The translations under genes and the position numbers were made by a program. DNA of 64,000 bases, taken from the NCBI RefSeq assembly GCF_037975245.1, contig NC_092581.1, positions 3,542,001 to 3,606,000 on the forward strand, written 5' to 3'. How positions within the stretch are numbered: position 1 is the stretch's first letter; each line of letters opens with the position of its first letter. Below, in pieces: positions 14,388-27,175 of the stretch. The notes under the pieces are model-generated. The model saw nothing but the letters and a program-made list of their open reading frames with translations. It had not been told where the DNA came from and ran no database searches. This stretch comes from Apostichopus japonicus (Eukaryota > Echinodermata > Holothuroidea > Aspidochirotida > Stichopodidae).

Positions 14388-14601
14388 ATAAAGCGCAGGC
14401 CCGTAGCCAGGAATTACGAGTTGTCGTGGAACTTAAGGTGGGGCACAATACTCGAGTCCTGTAACTTGTGAACCTTTTGTACACATGAAGGTGGGTCAGA
14501 TGAGTTATGGCGGGGGGGGGGTGGGTTGGTTTAAGTCGTCTGCAGGATGGGGGGGGGGGGGGGTTGACACGCCCCGGCCAGCTTACGGGCCTGATATAGC
14601 G
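14388..14601. mobile_element. Non-autonomous hAT-like MITE with target-site duplication
   Basis: The element spans 14,396-14,593 (198 bp). The left end is CAGGCCCGTAGCCAGG. The right end, read inverted, is CAGGCCCGTAAGCTGG, so the first ten bases match exactly and most of the rest aligns. The flanks are ATAAAGCG (14,388-14,395) and ATATAGCG (14,594-14,601), an 8-bp duplication with one mismatch. CAG-type ends plus an 8-bp duplication point to the hAT superfamily. The interior has several G-runs and no coding capacity, so mobility would depend on a transposase elsewhere. Confidence 0.75.
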
Positions 14602-14639
14602 TAATTTTCTTCATTGGTAAAGGTATAGCTTATCTTTCC

Positions 14640-16060
14640 GAAGGTGGGAGGTGTGGGTGGTTGGGGGGGGGGGGGGTCGGTATAAATTTCTCATGAATAA
14701 AAAATACGAGTTCCTTATCCTAGCCCACGAGGCAGATCTTTCCCGGGCTACTCGCCTATACTTTCGCCTGCGCGTTGCTAAGATTTATACTTGCCTCGTT
14801 AATTCATCGGTGGGGTTTGAGAACACAGGAGATGGGAAGGAAGTGTGAGTGTGGGTGGGTGGGTGGGGTGGGGGGGGGTAGATCTTCCTCAGCCCTCGTT
14901 ATATCGTCCTATTATTTTTAGCAATCAGCAAAATCCATTCGTTAAGTCAAGCAGATTTTCGAGGTCGAGCGTTGGACGACAACTTTAAGTTAATACCTAG
15001 TTTTTAGCAGCTCGCTTACCTGTCTCCTCATAAAAATTACGTTTCACTGTATCGTAACGTACCCACGGCTGATTATTGTTTATAACCGGTAGTAGGTGGG
15101 GGTGTGTGGCATGGAGGTGGAAGTGGGTGAAGTGGGTGATGTGGGTGAAGTGGGATATATACGAAGTAGTCGTATACCCCCTTTCCCTTGTACTCTTCTC
15201 TCTTTCTACAGTGGCAATAAATAAATGTATAAAGCAGATTTCCTGTGACTATTTGTCTTCGAAACGATTAACTTTGGATTATCTCTTTAAGTGATTACAT
15301 AAACGTTCGTCGACAAATAAGTTGTTAAGTCGGTATAGACTTTTTTTTCTTGTTTCTTATCATGTCGCAATTGTCAACATCTTTGGGAATATACGGTAGC
15401 TATTAATACGATGTTTGTGTTTTTTCTCCTTTTGACTAATGCTTGAATTGGTTAAGTTAACATCCATAGTAAGGTTTATAAAATTAATTAAATATTCTAG
15501 CAGCTTAAGAGATTAATTGATTAAATGTGTAATATAACTTAATTAAACATACAGCTTAAATTAAATTATTTCGCATGTCTGCACTTTCTCAGTATTTTAA
15601 TATCTTTTTTATTTATTTTTCTGTGTTTTATTATGTTTTGAATCATTTTCTTTTGGCAGTTCTGTTTGTCTACTATTTTAACTTCGTCTTGTAGCCGAAT
15701 TAAGTTATTGCACAGATAATGAATTAATAAAACTGATTAAAAATAGAAAGATATATCTAAAGCACCGATGAATACAAAGAATTAGTTTACACGCGTTCCA
15801 ACTCGGACTCATATTTAGATGTTAAATATTCATAGAGATTTCTCAGCTCATATGTTTGATAATGTGAATCATTTTTACTAAAATGTTTAATTGGCTGTTT
15901 TTATCGTTAATTTTGTTCTTCTTCATAAAACGGTACTTATTAAACGTTTGGTAAAGTGGAGACTTATTTACACAAAATTCAACTGAAGGTGCGCTGTTTG
16001 GGGTGGGAGAAGGTGTGGGGTGGGTGGGTGGGTTGGGGGGGGGGAGGGTTGTCGTGACAC
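14640..16060. repeat. Series of G-run tracts (possible G-quadruplex sites)
   Basis: G-rich blocks lie at about 14,643-14,676, 14,846-14,878, 15,092-15,152 (GTGGGTGAA-like repeats) and 16,003-16,049 (GGGGTGGGTGGGTGGG-like). Each has four or more G3 runs with short spacers, the basic requirement for a G-quadruplex. The DNA between them is plain AT-rich sequence. Confidence 0.6.
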
Positions 16061-17018
16061 CCAAATCAGTGGAAGTTGAGAAAAAATACAATATTTTGTT
16101 TCTTACAGTCCATATAGGTGATAGCCAGTCGTACATAAGCATACCGTTGTAATAAATGTCATTGGTTATTCTCAAGTATTGTTTCTTAAATATTAATCAC
16201 GCTTAAAAATAGCTAACATTTTCCAAAAATTATACCGTATGCATTCCCTCTTGTTTGAATCCCTCAAATTATTCCAATTTTTAACATCTAAGATTTAGCG
16301 TAAATATTTAGAGGGTATAGCAGTTAAGTGTTTGCCGTTGTTCGATCAGTTAGTGACCATTATTAGACTGTCTAGCATATTTTCGGCTCGTATACTTTAA
16401 TAGTTTTCTGATTCCCCCAGTCGATACAATGGCCTGTGTACCAGCTTTGTAAATGATTTTGTTCTGTAGTACCTGCAACCCTCCATCCCCACCCCGTCCC
16501 CACGCCCGACCCCACCCCCAAAGAAGAAGGAGGATAATTACTAGATATGGGAGGGGGGGGGAAAGACAATGTAACGAAATATGGAAATTAAAAACAGACA
16601 GAAAGATACAAAGAAAAGAGATAAAAACAGGAATAGAAAAATGAATATATGATAACTGTGTACTATTATGACACAACTTACTTAATATTTTATATATTGT
16701 AGCGATGTGATCATATAGGCCTACTATTATATACAGTTTAATATTACGAACTCTTGGAATCATCGAGTCATTTTCATGTCTATTAGAAGGGCTCTTAAGA
16801 ATGAATACAAGGACCATCTCAATATATTGAAGCAATACAGAGCTATGCTGGTAGCAAAAAAAGGCGCCAAAACGAACGTAGAAAGCTTCTAGCGCTGCGA
16901 GGCATTTTGATTTTGTTTTGGTTTAAAAAAGTACTTTATCTTCACCAGAAAGTCTCCCGCCAAAGCCAAAGCTTTTTAATTGCCTATTAAATTATTGATT
17001 CATCATAAATCACGAAGA

Positions 17019-17021
<3 letters not shown>

Positions 17022-17116
<95 letters not shown>

Positions 17117-17128
17117 ATGTAACTATAA

Positions 17129-17178
<50 letters not shown>

Positions 17179-17184
17179 TAGATA
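17022..17184. repeat. Split TA microsatellite
   Basis: Two TA runs (about 17,022-17,110 and 17,133-17,184) are separated by a short GTGTGTATG-containing spacer. Tyr-Ile frames across it are artefacts. Confidence 0.95.
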
Positions 17185-17513
17185 TCAGTATTTATTTGAA
17201 CCTGCATGTGTGTATTTGCGTTTCTTATTATTTCGCTCTTCACGCATTCCGATAAAAGTTTTCTATACCTCCAGCATCAGTGTCTTATTTACATCTATGC
17301 GCTTCTCTTTTGACTTCGACATTCTTATACAATTGTACCGTGAACACTGCTTTTGTCATCTCATACCTGTAGATATCGATGAGCGCCTCTTATTCTTTGA
17401 GGTCGCTGGCAAAGGTCGCCTGAACAAAAGGCGTTGTAAATGGCACGCTTTAGGGGATTTCCCCACAAAATAATAATAACAAAAACCCTCAATTGCTGTA
17501 ACGTGTACACATT

Positions 17514-17556
17514 CATATATGTATATAATTTACACATACATATATGTATATATGTT

Positions 17557-17604
<48 letters not shown>
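17514..17604. repeat. TA microsatellite with TATATG-type flanks
   Basis: A core TA run of about 40 bp (17,562-17,601) follows imperfect ATACATATATGTATATAT words, which are self-complementary and could form a small foldback. Confidence 0.85.
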
Positions 17605-17607
<3 letters not shown>

Positions 17608-17799
17608 TATGTCTCCAATTGACAGCATGAAGGAATGATACAAACCGCGGAGCATTCTTCTACAAGTCAGAAATCGATTTGTTTTTAAGGGTAAAATGAG
17701 ACACTTACATCGATGACGTAACGACTCCCTTTCGTGTGAAGTACATAGCAGATCACGACGTATTTTATTCCCTCTATACATCACTGAATATGTTTTCTT

Positions 17800-20700
17800 T
17801 TTTGAGCGTGACAGGGGGAGTGGGAGGGGGAGGGTGGGGCGGGAGAAAAAAGAGTTTGCGGTTGAAGAAGATTTCCATAATTTTTGTCGCTTTCTAATTC
17901 ATTTTAAATCGATCATCGGTAACTTTTAATTGTTATTTATAATAATAATATACTACAACGTAGGATTTGTTGTAGATTAAAACATCCTCTTTTTTTTAAA
18001 CAGATTGGCGTGCACTTTTGACCAAATGTTTTTCTCTAGGCCCTTTCCGTTGTAACTTTGTCATCAGCTTAGGAATGTACTTCATATTTCTCGATATTTG
18101 TGCAATGTTGTTTTGCAGCCACTTGAAAGGTCCAGTCCCTGCACTAATTAATATTGCTCAAGTGTAAATATATACCTTATAGAGTTCAATATTATATGCA
18201 CATCGGTGTATGATGTATATACCGCTGGTCCTTAATATCGTTCTATGTAGGCAGGCTATTTTAGACCCCACAGGGATAAAAATTTTCATCGGTGGAGGTC
18301 GATCGGCTGGAAAAGTGTCAATATACAAAGCAATTGATCTCTCACCTATTAAACTGGTTGAATAATTAACTTTGCCCTACGGTTCAGTGAACTTCCAAGT
18401 TTAATTACACACGTAGCCTAGGTTTTGAGTGGTTTGCCCCAAACGTATAGGCTCATTAGCCTATTAAATAACATGGTGCATGCGAGTTACCGTAACTTGA
18501 GAATTTGAGCTCGCATACAAATTAAGCTTTTAAATGTAAACTTCTATAGTTACACAAACCGTGTTTCGAGAAAAAAAAAGAAAAAAAAAACCCTCATGAA
18601 TATTTTCTTGAAGTTTGAACGTGACCACCACTGCACAACAATTCATTTCGAAGAATCCCCATATTTGACCTCTTATCCGGCGGCGAAATGTTTGGCACGA
18701 GTTGTAAATGAATTGACCGCTCAAGAAAAATCCGGCCATCAAAAATAGCCCTTCATATACATATATATAGATATATATAGATAGACATATATGTATGGGC
18801 CTATATAGGAAAAAGTCAACTGCAAAGCGGTTACCACAGAATTCTTTCAACGGAACAGAGGCCAGCGAAGTATGTCCTGCTACCGTTTAAGAACGAGATA
18901 AGAGGCATCAACCAGGATATTCACTGTGCCAGCCGCCAGAAGCAATCGCGTTTTTTCCCGTAGCACATGCGCTGCTCTGATATGGGGTCAAGGCCTTACT
19001 TCTAGCCTACTAAAACCACCGCTAAATTAACAAATATGGACTCGTCCTAAATAACCGTATATTGTCCCTAGCAGGACGGCACGAGTCGAACCAACGGACA
19101 ATGACCATATATGAATAAGAATGGCTAATTGCTTCGTAGAACCACTTCTATAGGCAAGTGGCCGCGTTACTAGTTAAGTCCAAACAGTGAGTGTATTAGC
19201 TTGGATGTAGATATATAGATATATATATACATAGCCTATATACACACACGATACACAGTTCTAGCCTATATTATAAAACATTGACCTACAAATCGCGCAT
19301 AAGACTAACGAATTCAGCCCTATACACACTATGGCGTGGTAAATTTATAGTGAACAACCTCGTTCGGACAAAATTCTTTGGTTCGGACAATTAGGGTGTT
19401 TAAGGTCGTTTCATTGGCAGGCGGAATGCAAACAAACCTATTGGATAAATGGAATACATCGACAAGTATTTTTAAATATTTTTTTGGCCTTACGAGAGTT
19501 TCCAGCTGTTGATTATGGAGCGTGAGGATGTCGGTAAGTACATATTTACATTATACTTTTACATCACATTACACAAATAGTTTAAATTGACCGTTTCTTC
19601 AATTAATCAATTAAACAAATTTCGTATAACTACAGTGACAGTTCTGTACGTATGAAATAAAGTTGTAATGAATTCTTCATACACTTCCTCCATAGCTGTG
19701 CTAAATTAATTTTCTAAAATGACCGGCAACTTAACAAGAAAACAATATTTTTGCCGGTGGGGGCGGGGTGTGTGTGGGGGGGGGGTTACAATATTTCACG
19801 AAGTTTTCTTTCATCCCATAGCCTAGTTCTACGTCCTGTCTAAACTGATATGTGTGTCTTCACTTTGCATGTTATCTTTACTGTTTGTATGTTGAAATAT
19901 TCTCCCTCTCGTTAGAAATTCAGTATGAAATTATAGTTACATACAAATATATATATATCTACATATATATAGGCCTAGTGTCTACCAGCAACACTTTTCA
20001 AAATGGGACTTAAGAAGGGCCACGTGACTCGAAAGGAAGTATGTTATGATAATTAATTAGGCGATGGTAACTTATTATCAATGATAATAGCGAATGAACT
20101 GGACGCATAATGTGAAGAGGACAATTCTTAAGGGCAGCTATGCTCAGGATACGTAATATATTCTGTACATGCATATTCTATATAGCCTAACAGTATACAG
20201 GTTATGAAAAGTGTTTTCGTAGTGCCTAGGCTATCCTGTCAGCTTTTATCGTGTACATGCGTCTTTTTTTCGTCACACTTTTCACATTGTGAGTGAATGC
20301 TATTTACATCCATTTTAAATGATTTATAACTTGTTTTACTACTACTATTTATTAATATTTATTACTGATAAGACAGACCTTAAAAATCAAGAACAGAGGA
20401 AGAAAAAAATCTATGTAAATTTTTTTTTTAAATAAAATAAAATAAATAATTGACATTTGCTTACTTGGTAAGAATGTACCTTTTGATCAATTTTGTGTGA
20501 AACGAAAAATTGTGGGGTTACGAAACGATATTGAAACGTTGAGGCAGTTGGTACAAGCTAATTACTTCTGTAATTATTCTCAATAATTGTTTTATTCTTC
20601 ATTGTCTTTTGTATTCTTTAATTGAAGAGGAAAACGTTCCTAATCTATATTGACACAGTTTAATTTAATTTATTTCATTCTTTGTTTCCTGGTAGACTTG

Positions 20701-23050
20701 ACTGAGTTCGGTATGTAGTATTGAAAATGTACTGGTACTCGATTAAGATAAAAACAAAAATTAATCTAAAGTCGTGGCGTACAAAATATCAAAACAACCT
20801 GTATACATTCCAAATTGGAAGCAATCTCTTACATTTGGTCTGTACTTGTTTCACAAATCTATAACATATTAACTCAAGATAAAATTACAAATGATCAAAC
20901 TTGGACCCCCCCCTGCTAAATATTTAACCAAGGTTTTATGTCAATGAGCGATCAATGAATACATTTGAATCAATTGTCAATATTTCGTGGATCCTATACA
21001 TAGGACAATCAATATTAGTATTAATTTATATTCAATGACAATATATGGCATCATAATCGACAAATATGAGAAAGGGATGTAGACTCAACTTTTAGAGGAA
21101 CATATTTAACGAATATAATCTACCATGTTGTATGAATACTATATGTGAATATAAACAATTATTGTATGAAGTACCAGAAAAAACCAGGCTGTATTTTCTA
21201 GTTATTTTATGCTCACTTTTGTCGTTTTTGACGTCGAAAGAAGCGATATTTTACTTTGATCTATGCCAAAACTGGCTATAATGTTGTTTTTAGAAAACAC
21301 TATTTGGATACTACTACCAATTTAAAAGATACTTTCAATCGTTCTATTCCTTTTTGGTATATTCAGAAACATGATATTTCTTGAACATTGAATATCACTT
21401 CTATAAATATTCTATATTATAAATATTTTCCTGAGAATTTGAGACTGAACAGAGATAATTAATTGATTATAATTTGACAAGAAAAATAAAACAGGTGATG
21501 ACAAATTCACTGATCTCATTTTAAATAAGTAAATAAAAAAAATATATATAAAATGAGAAATCGAGAAGTTAAACTTATGCGAACAAACAACACAAACCAA
21601 AACAATAACAACAAATCATTAATTAAGGCACCGAAATCTTTTAGTGGTTCCAACTCTTAGTCTGGTGAATTAGTGACTTCACTCTATATTGGAATCGGGG
21701 TTTGTTATTATGTATAATTTCCTTGAGCCCAGCTTAATTATTTTTTCGTTTTCCAATAAGTTTTCCTTGTACAATAAGTTGATTGAAATCAACTTTTAAT
21801 AAAACTGAAAGACAGAAAAGATGGAGAGATTAATAGTTATGCGTTTAATGATCATTGAAACCAATGTGGTTACATTGTTCGTCAATATAATAATTTCGTA
21901 TACCAACTGGCTTGTATTCGTATACCCGTTCGTGTGCCTATACCAGTTCCACGAAAACAGTGGAGGTACATTTTGGGCAACAAATGACAAAATGTCAGAG
22001 ATGACTTTTCCACGAGGTACCGTATCTTAACAGTACCGCCTCAAAAGTACCCCATGCCTGTAACGTCAAGACTTTGCACTTAATACTGTGAGAGCCTCAC
22101 CATATGTTATAGCTCCAGTCATCCGGCCACTTCCCTCCCCTTTTATGCATTATATCTTAAACCTTCGTGACAGTGTAACCAATACAATGAACGGAGCTTA
22201 AGTCTCTTACGATACAGGTATCAGTGGCTAAGATCTAAGACTGTATCTCTATCATCGCATTGCTTCACATCAAAAGCCATAATATGTACACCTTGACCAC
22301 TCACTATATAGTAAGCCAAGGTTCTTTCTGCGCAACAAAGAATGTCCTTGAACTGATACCTATAACTTCGGATGGTCATTCACATGGACTGACCACCGAC
22401 GATTGTCCCAAGCGTTAAAGACTTGACTCACTCTATCTCACATCGAGCTATTAACTCTACCAGCTAAATATGTCAGCCTCAGGCCAAAAACTCAAAGTGG
22501 ATATGCACTTGACCACTGTATCAAGTTTCTGTAAGCTTCTTCGAATGTCATATGTGAAGTAACCACTGCTCACTCACTACTCAAGGCTTTATAATATCAC
22601 CTGGGAAATGATGAAATTGCATTCATCATAACCCCCCCCCCCTTAAAAAAAGAGAGAAAAGAAAAAAAAAGAGAAATTATATAAAGATGTATGAAAGCTT
22701 TAATTAATTCGTTTCCGAAAAAATAGCTTCTTAAAATGTCTCGATTTCACAATCTAATAAACATGTCTATTCCCCCCCCCCCCCCATCTCTCTCTATATC
22801 TCTCTTTCCTGGACAATTTGAAAGCTATCTAAACTTTGATCATTTAGCTATTTCATTTCGGAGTGAATATTTAATTGCGATGATTGTCACTGCATGTGCA
22901 TAGGAGACGGAGGACAAAATTTGTTTTGGTCTCTGCGGCCTTGGCTTCAGGACAGAATATGACCAATCTGACAAGATTCAATTTCTAAGTGGTCTTCCTG
23001 TAATAAAGATAATATGTATTTGTGCAGTTATCTGTGTGTGATGTGTAAAT
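17800..23050. other. Gene-poor AT-rich DNA
   Basis: No gene is recognised. Visible items are a G-rich patch at 17,813-17,845, short TA/TAGA runs near 18,764-18,800 and 19,208-19,260, a G-rich patch near 19,757-19,788, and C runs near 22,632 and 22,772. The rest is unstructured at the level I can read. Confidence 0.6.
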
Positions 23051-23059
23051 CTTATCTAA

Positions 23060-23155
23060 ATATAATATATATATATATATATATATATACTGTATATATA
23101 TATATATATTATATATATATATATAACATATATAAAAAATATATATATATAAAAT
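23060..23155. repeat. Imperfect TA microsatellite
   Basis: TA runs are interrupted by CTGTA, TTA and AACATATAAAAA. The repeat lies about 40 bp from the terminator of the minus-strand tRNA-like unit. Confidence 0.9.
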
Positions 23156-23192
23156 ATTGAAAACGTAATGAGTTGGAAATTTTAGAACAGTG

Positions 23193-23199
23193 AAAAAAA
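23193..23199 (-). terminator. RNA polymerase III T7 terminator of the tRNA-like unit
   Basis: Read on the minus strand, TTTTTTT begins five bases after the predicted tRNA 3' end. A run of four or more T is the standard Pol III stop. Its position so close to an intact A/B-box pair suggests a free-standing transcription unit. Confidence 0.65.
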
Positions 23200-23204
23200 C
23201 TTCC

Positions 23205-23277
23205 AGCCTCCACCGGGATTCGAACCCGGGCCTCCCGCTTTATATGCGGACACCCTAACCAACTAGGCTATGGACAC
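23205..23277 (-). tRNA. tRNA-like gene, anticodon loop reads AUA (possible tRNA-Tyr or tRNA pseudogene)
   Basis: On the minus strand the 73 nt fold as a full cloverleaf. The acceptor GTGTCCA pairs with TGGAGGC (one G-G mismatch, one G-U), the anticodon stem is TCCGC/GCGGG, and the T stem is CCGGG/CCCGG. The A box TAGCCTAGTTGG and B box GGTTCGAATCC match eukaryotic consensus exactly. The seven-base loop ATATAAA places AUA at positions 34-36, which would read UAU (Tyr). Eukaryotic tRNA-Tyr normally has GUA and an intron, and neither is seen here. The mismatch and odd anticodon leave open a tRNA pseudogene or the head of a tRNA-derived SINE. No CCA is encoded, as expected. Confidence 0.7.
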
Positions 23278-24579
23278 TGATTATATGTCCAGAGGTTCGA
23301 AACCGGCAAGGAAGGTCGTTATTCCACTGTAGGCGTTTGTCACCTGTATCGAACAATACTAGTTATGTTTTATATGAATTATATAATATATAAATTTGTG
23401 GGACAGTCACATACTTTTACTGTATGGTTTATAATAATGTTTAGTTTCTCTCTAAATTGCCAACTGTCAAATGGCTGTAACCTTATTTTGTGTCTAAATT
23501 ATATGTCAATGTCATACATGGCTTGGTCAGCAATGATAAATCATATATAACAAAAAATATTGCAGTAAAGAGTATAGATGATTTTGTCCAAAAAAAAATC
23601 ATGCTATTTTCGTGATATTAAAAGGTTTAATCTTTGAAGTAAATATTGCTTATCTGCAATACTAGTAACTTTTAAACTTCAGTTGACCAAACGTCCTGAC
23701 CATTCCATTTGAAGCGTTCAAATACGAAACATTTTGCATCTTCAAAAAAAAAAATGCTATTCATAAAACTTTAAAGATTTCTTATCTTCTTCAATAACGT
23801 AAGATAAAGAAAATGTCTGTCAATCAAACTTAGAGAAGTTAATCTTCTTGATAACATCTGTTAACACTTGGTTTACTTAGTTATAAGGACCATTCTTTAT
23901 TGTCAGAAAATGATGATAAAATCTTTAATTATACGTTAATACAAAGACAAAGTAATAAACGCAACACTCGCATTTACCATATGTGCTCGATATACATGTG
24001 ATTAAAAATGACCATCAAAGCTTAGAATCAAATAAAAAAATCAAAAAAATGAAAATGGTTGAAGATAGTATTTTACTCTTTTTTTTTTTGGAGATTCGAA
24101 GAGTCATATGATAAAGGGCTGCAATTTTCCCTCTCTTTTTGATATGAAAGGGCTTATAATTTGATTTATTTCATATTTTCAAGCTGAAAGCAAAACGAAT
24201 GACAAAACAGTGTTATTAATAGGGGAAAGTGATGCCAATATTCAGCTCGTGTCAGACATTTTACCATCTTAATTTTTGTTGATAAATATCCAAAGCAAGA
24301 ATGCAATTGATCAAAATAAGACAAGCTGGTAATTTCTGCTCGAGATATTTCGTGACCCAGAGTACTTTTCACATCTCAGTTTTAATTACATTCCAAATGC
24401 TTCTTGGGAATTTTCACAAGTTTCCAACTTACTTCACTAGTTTGAGAGTTTTGTGTTTACTGCTAAGTTTCATATATTCCTTGGTTATCAGATTTCAGTA
24501 CTGAAAATGATCAATTCAAATCAAAAATCCTTTTTGCAGGTGTGCTTCGACCCTTAAACGCCATTGGATAATACACTTC

Positions 24580-24683
24580 GACAGGTACCGTAACACACAT
24601 CAGTGTTATATTACCTGTCATGTTTGAAACGGATGTTAAGTAGACCATTAACATACACATAATGTGTATGCAAAATAACACTG
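24580..24683. repeat. Pair of neighbouring inverted repeats
   Basis: Hairpin one (24,580-24,619) has arms GACAGGTA and TACCTGTC plus inner arms TAACAC and GTGTTA, separated by matched 3-nt internal loops around a 6-nt loop. Hairpin two (24,652-24,670) is CATACACAT-A-ATGTGTATG. A third, competing pairing joins CAGTGTTAT (24,601-24,609) with ATAACACTG (24,675-24,683). The first hairpin is too short for a canonical microRNA precursor. No function is assigned. Confidence 0.6.
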
Positions 24684-25019
24684 ACTATAGCAACAAAATT
24701 ATTTGTAATTATACCAATTAGTAAATTTGGGTATCAGATAAAACAAAATGATCAAGAACGACTTAACTTTCAGTTAAGAAATTAAAATCAGTTTTATGGT
24801 TATATTCGATTGTAGAAATGTCAAAAAAAGCATGATGTTTATGTAACTACAACATGGACAATTTGTTTTAAGAAGTTATTTGATCTCAGTAACAAAATGG
24901 TGGCTTATTGTTTATTAGTGGTGGCCACTTGCTTTGATCATTAAGCCTGCATAGTCACCGGACGTTGAAAGACACACAACATTGTTAAAATATATCGCAC
25001 ATTTTAATTTAAGTGTCAC

Positions 25020-26690
25020 TACAGGGAAAAGAGAATGAAATTTGTTGCAGTAATAATAACAAAAGTTATAATTGAAATATTTGAAACTGCAGTCATAATT
25101 TAGAACAGTAATTGAAAGTAGTCATCATTATGCAATATTCAGTCTTTGTATATCAATGTATAGGACGAGGATTGGAGCTACTTAGACAAAATGTCGCTAT
25201 TCAATTAGAAGACTTAAATTGGCAACAGTAACAAGTATACACATCTCGTTTATTGGGAAAGGAAAGACTTAACTGAGATGCATTTAGAAAAATAATTGAA
25301 GCTGTAACAAGTATATATACAATGTTTTCAGTACTTGTATATAATTGTAGAATGGTGTAAATTTAATAAAGCAGAAGTATTGATATTCAATTAGAACACT
25401 TAAGTGGAAACAGTCAAATGTGTCCATCGTTAATTGGGAATTGTAAGAATAACAGCTTGCTTGAACCGTTAGAAATATGATTGAAAGCATTAACGAGTAT
25501 ACACAATGATCAGCATTTTGTTTAATTAGATGTATAATGGTACAATTAATCAGAAGAATGGTTGTTGTCCAAATTAGAACACATAATTAGCAACAGCAAC
25601 AAGAATGCATCGTAAAATTGGGAACGGAAACACTAAACCGAGATGCTTTAACAGGAAAGGGAAATAATTGAAATAAATAACAAGTATAAATTGTTCAGTG
25701 TTTTTGTATAATTGTAGAAAGGCAGGAGCTAATCAGACGAATGATTGCAATCCAATTAGAACACATAATTAGCAACAGCAACAAGAATGCATCGTAAATT
25801 GGGAATGGAAAGACTAAACTGAGATGCTTTAACAGTAAAAAGTAACTGAGGTCAATAGCAAGTATACGTTGGTCATTGTTTGTGTGTAAATGTAGAAAGG
25901 CAGGAACCAATCAGATTGATTGTAATCCAAATTAGAACACATAATTAGCAACAGCAACAAGTATGCATCGTAAAATTGGAAATGGAAAGACTAAACTGAG
26001 ATGCTTTAACAGTACAAATTAATTGAAGTCAATAGCAAGTGTACGTTGTTCTGTGATTGTGTATAAGTGTAGAAAGGGAGGAGCTAATCAGAAGAATGGT
26101 TGTTGTCCAATTTCAACACATAATTAGCAACAGTAACAAGTATGCATCGTAAAATTGGGAATGGAAACACTAAAATGAGATGCTTTAACAGTATAAAGTA
26201 ATTGAGGTCAATAGCAAATGTACGTTGGTCATTGTTTGTGTATAAATGTAGAAAGGTGTGAGCTAATTAGAAGAATGGTTGCTGTCCAATTAGAACACAT
26301 AATTAGCAACAGCAACAAGAATGCATCGTAAAATTGGGAATGGAAACACTCAAATGAGATGCTTTAACAGTAAGGGGAAATAATTGAAAATCAATAACAA
26401 GTATAAATTGTTCAGTATTTGTGTATAGATGTAGAAAGGCAGGGCTAATCAGACGAATCATTGTTGTCCAATTAGAACACATAATTAGCAACAGTAACAA
26501 GTATGCATCGTAACATTGGGAACGGAAACACTAAAATGAGATGATTTAACAGTACAAAGTAATTGAAGTCAATAGCAAGTGTACGTTGTTCAGTGTTTGT
26601 GTATAGATGTAGAAATCAGAAGAATGGTTGTTGTCCAATTATAGAAAACAAATTATCTCGATTTTCACTTGAAACAATGTCGAATACGTG
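25020..26690. repeat. Tandem array, about 180-bp unit, eight clear copies
   Basis: Units starting with TCAATTAGAA/TCCAATTAGAACAC begin at 25,201, 25,387, 25,568, 25,751, 25,926, 26,106, 26,285 and 26,467, giving lengths of about 166-186 bp. A diverged copy precedes 25,201 and a broken one begins at 26,633. Shared words in order are ACATAATTAGCAACAG, ATGCATCGTAAAATTGGGAA, GAGATGCTTTAACAG, TGTAGAAAGG and AATCAGAAGAATGG. The central copies are most alike and the outer ones most diverged, as expected when unequal exchange homogenises the middle. Minus-strand frames repeated within the copies are by-products of the repeat. Confidence 0.95.
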
Positions 26691-26944
26691 TTGCATGACG
26701 TAACATGTACACTTTCAAATCGACTTATTTTGCGAAAGCACATACCAAGGTAACAAACTGGCGCTTATGGGATTGTGTTGCAATCATTTGCGTAACGCAT
26801 TGAACCGATCACGATTTTTTGAAAGAAAGAAAGAACAGTAGGCCCTAAGTGAAATATCGTACGGTCTTCGTAAATGTCAATGCAGAGAGTATGAAAGTTG
26901 CAGTAAAACGGTAAACAACAGGAAGAAAGAATGAAGTTAGTGGA

Positions 26945-27175
26945 AATAATTTAAATTCATAATTGGAAACAGTAACATGTATACATCTTTAATTAGGAAT
27001 GGGAAAACTAAATTGAGATGCATTCATATAGTTAAATATAGTTCATTCTTTGTATTAACCTGTACAAGGGTACGAACTTATAAGAAGAATGATTGATATT
27101 CAATTATAAAACATAATTGGAATAATAACAAGTATACAAATTGGAAATGGAAAGGGTAAATGTTACATTAAAAAT
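26945..27175. repeat. Diverged outlying copies of the 180-bp repeat
   Basis: Words such as TAATTGGAAACAGTAACA, GAGATGCATTCA, AAGAAGAATGATTG and AATTATAAAACATAATTGG match the 180-bp unit with many changes. They are separated from the main array by about 260 bp of unrelated sequence (26,690-26,945). Confidence 0.65.

Noticed and set aside
16350-16835. 161-codon minus-strand frame, the longest in the window
   Set aside because: It runs through a C/G-rich tract (16,480-16,560), has no domain, and random composition elsewhere.
24580-24619. Possible microRNA precursor
   Set aside because: The hairpin is 40 nt with 14 pairs, too short for a typical precursor of about 60 nt or more, and no known mature microRNA sequence is recognised.
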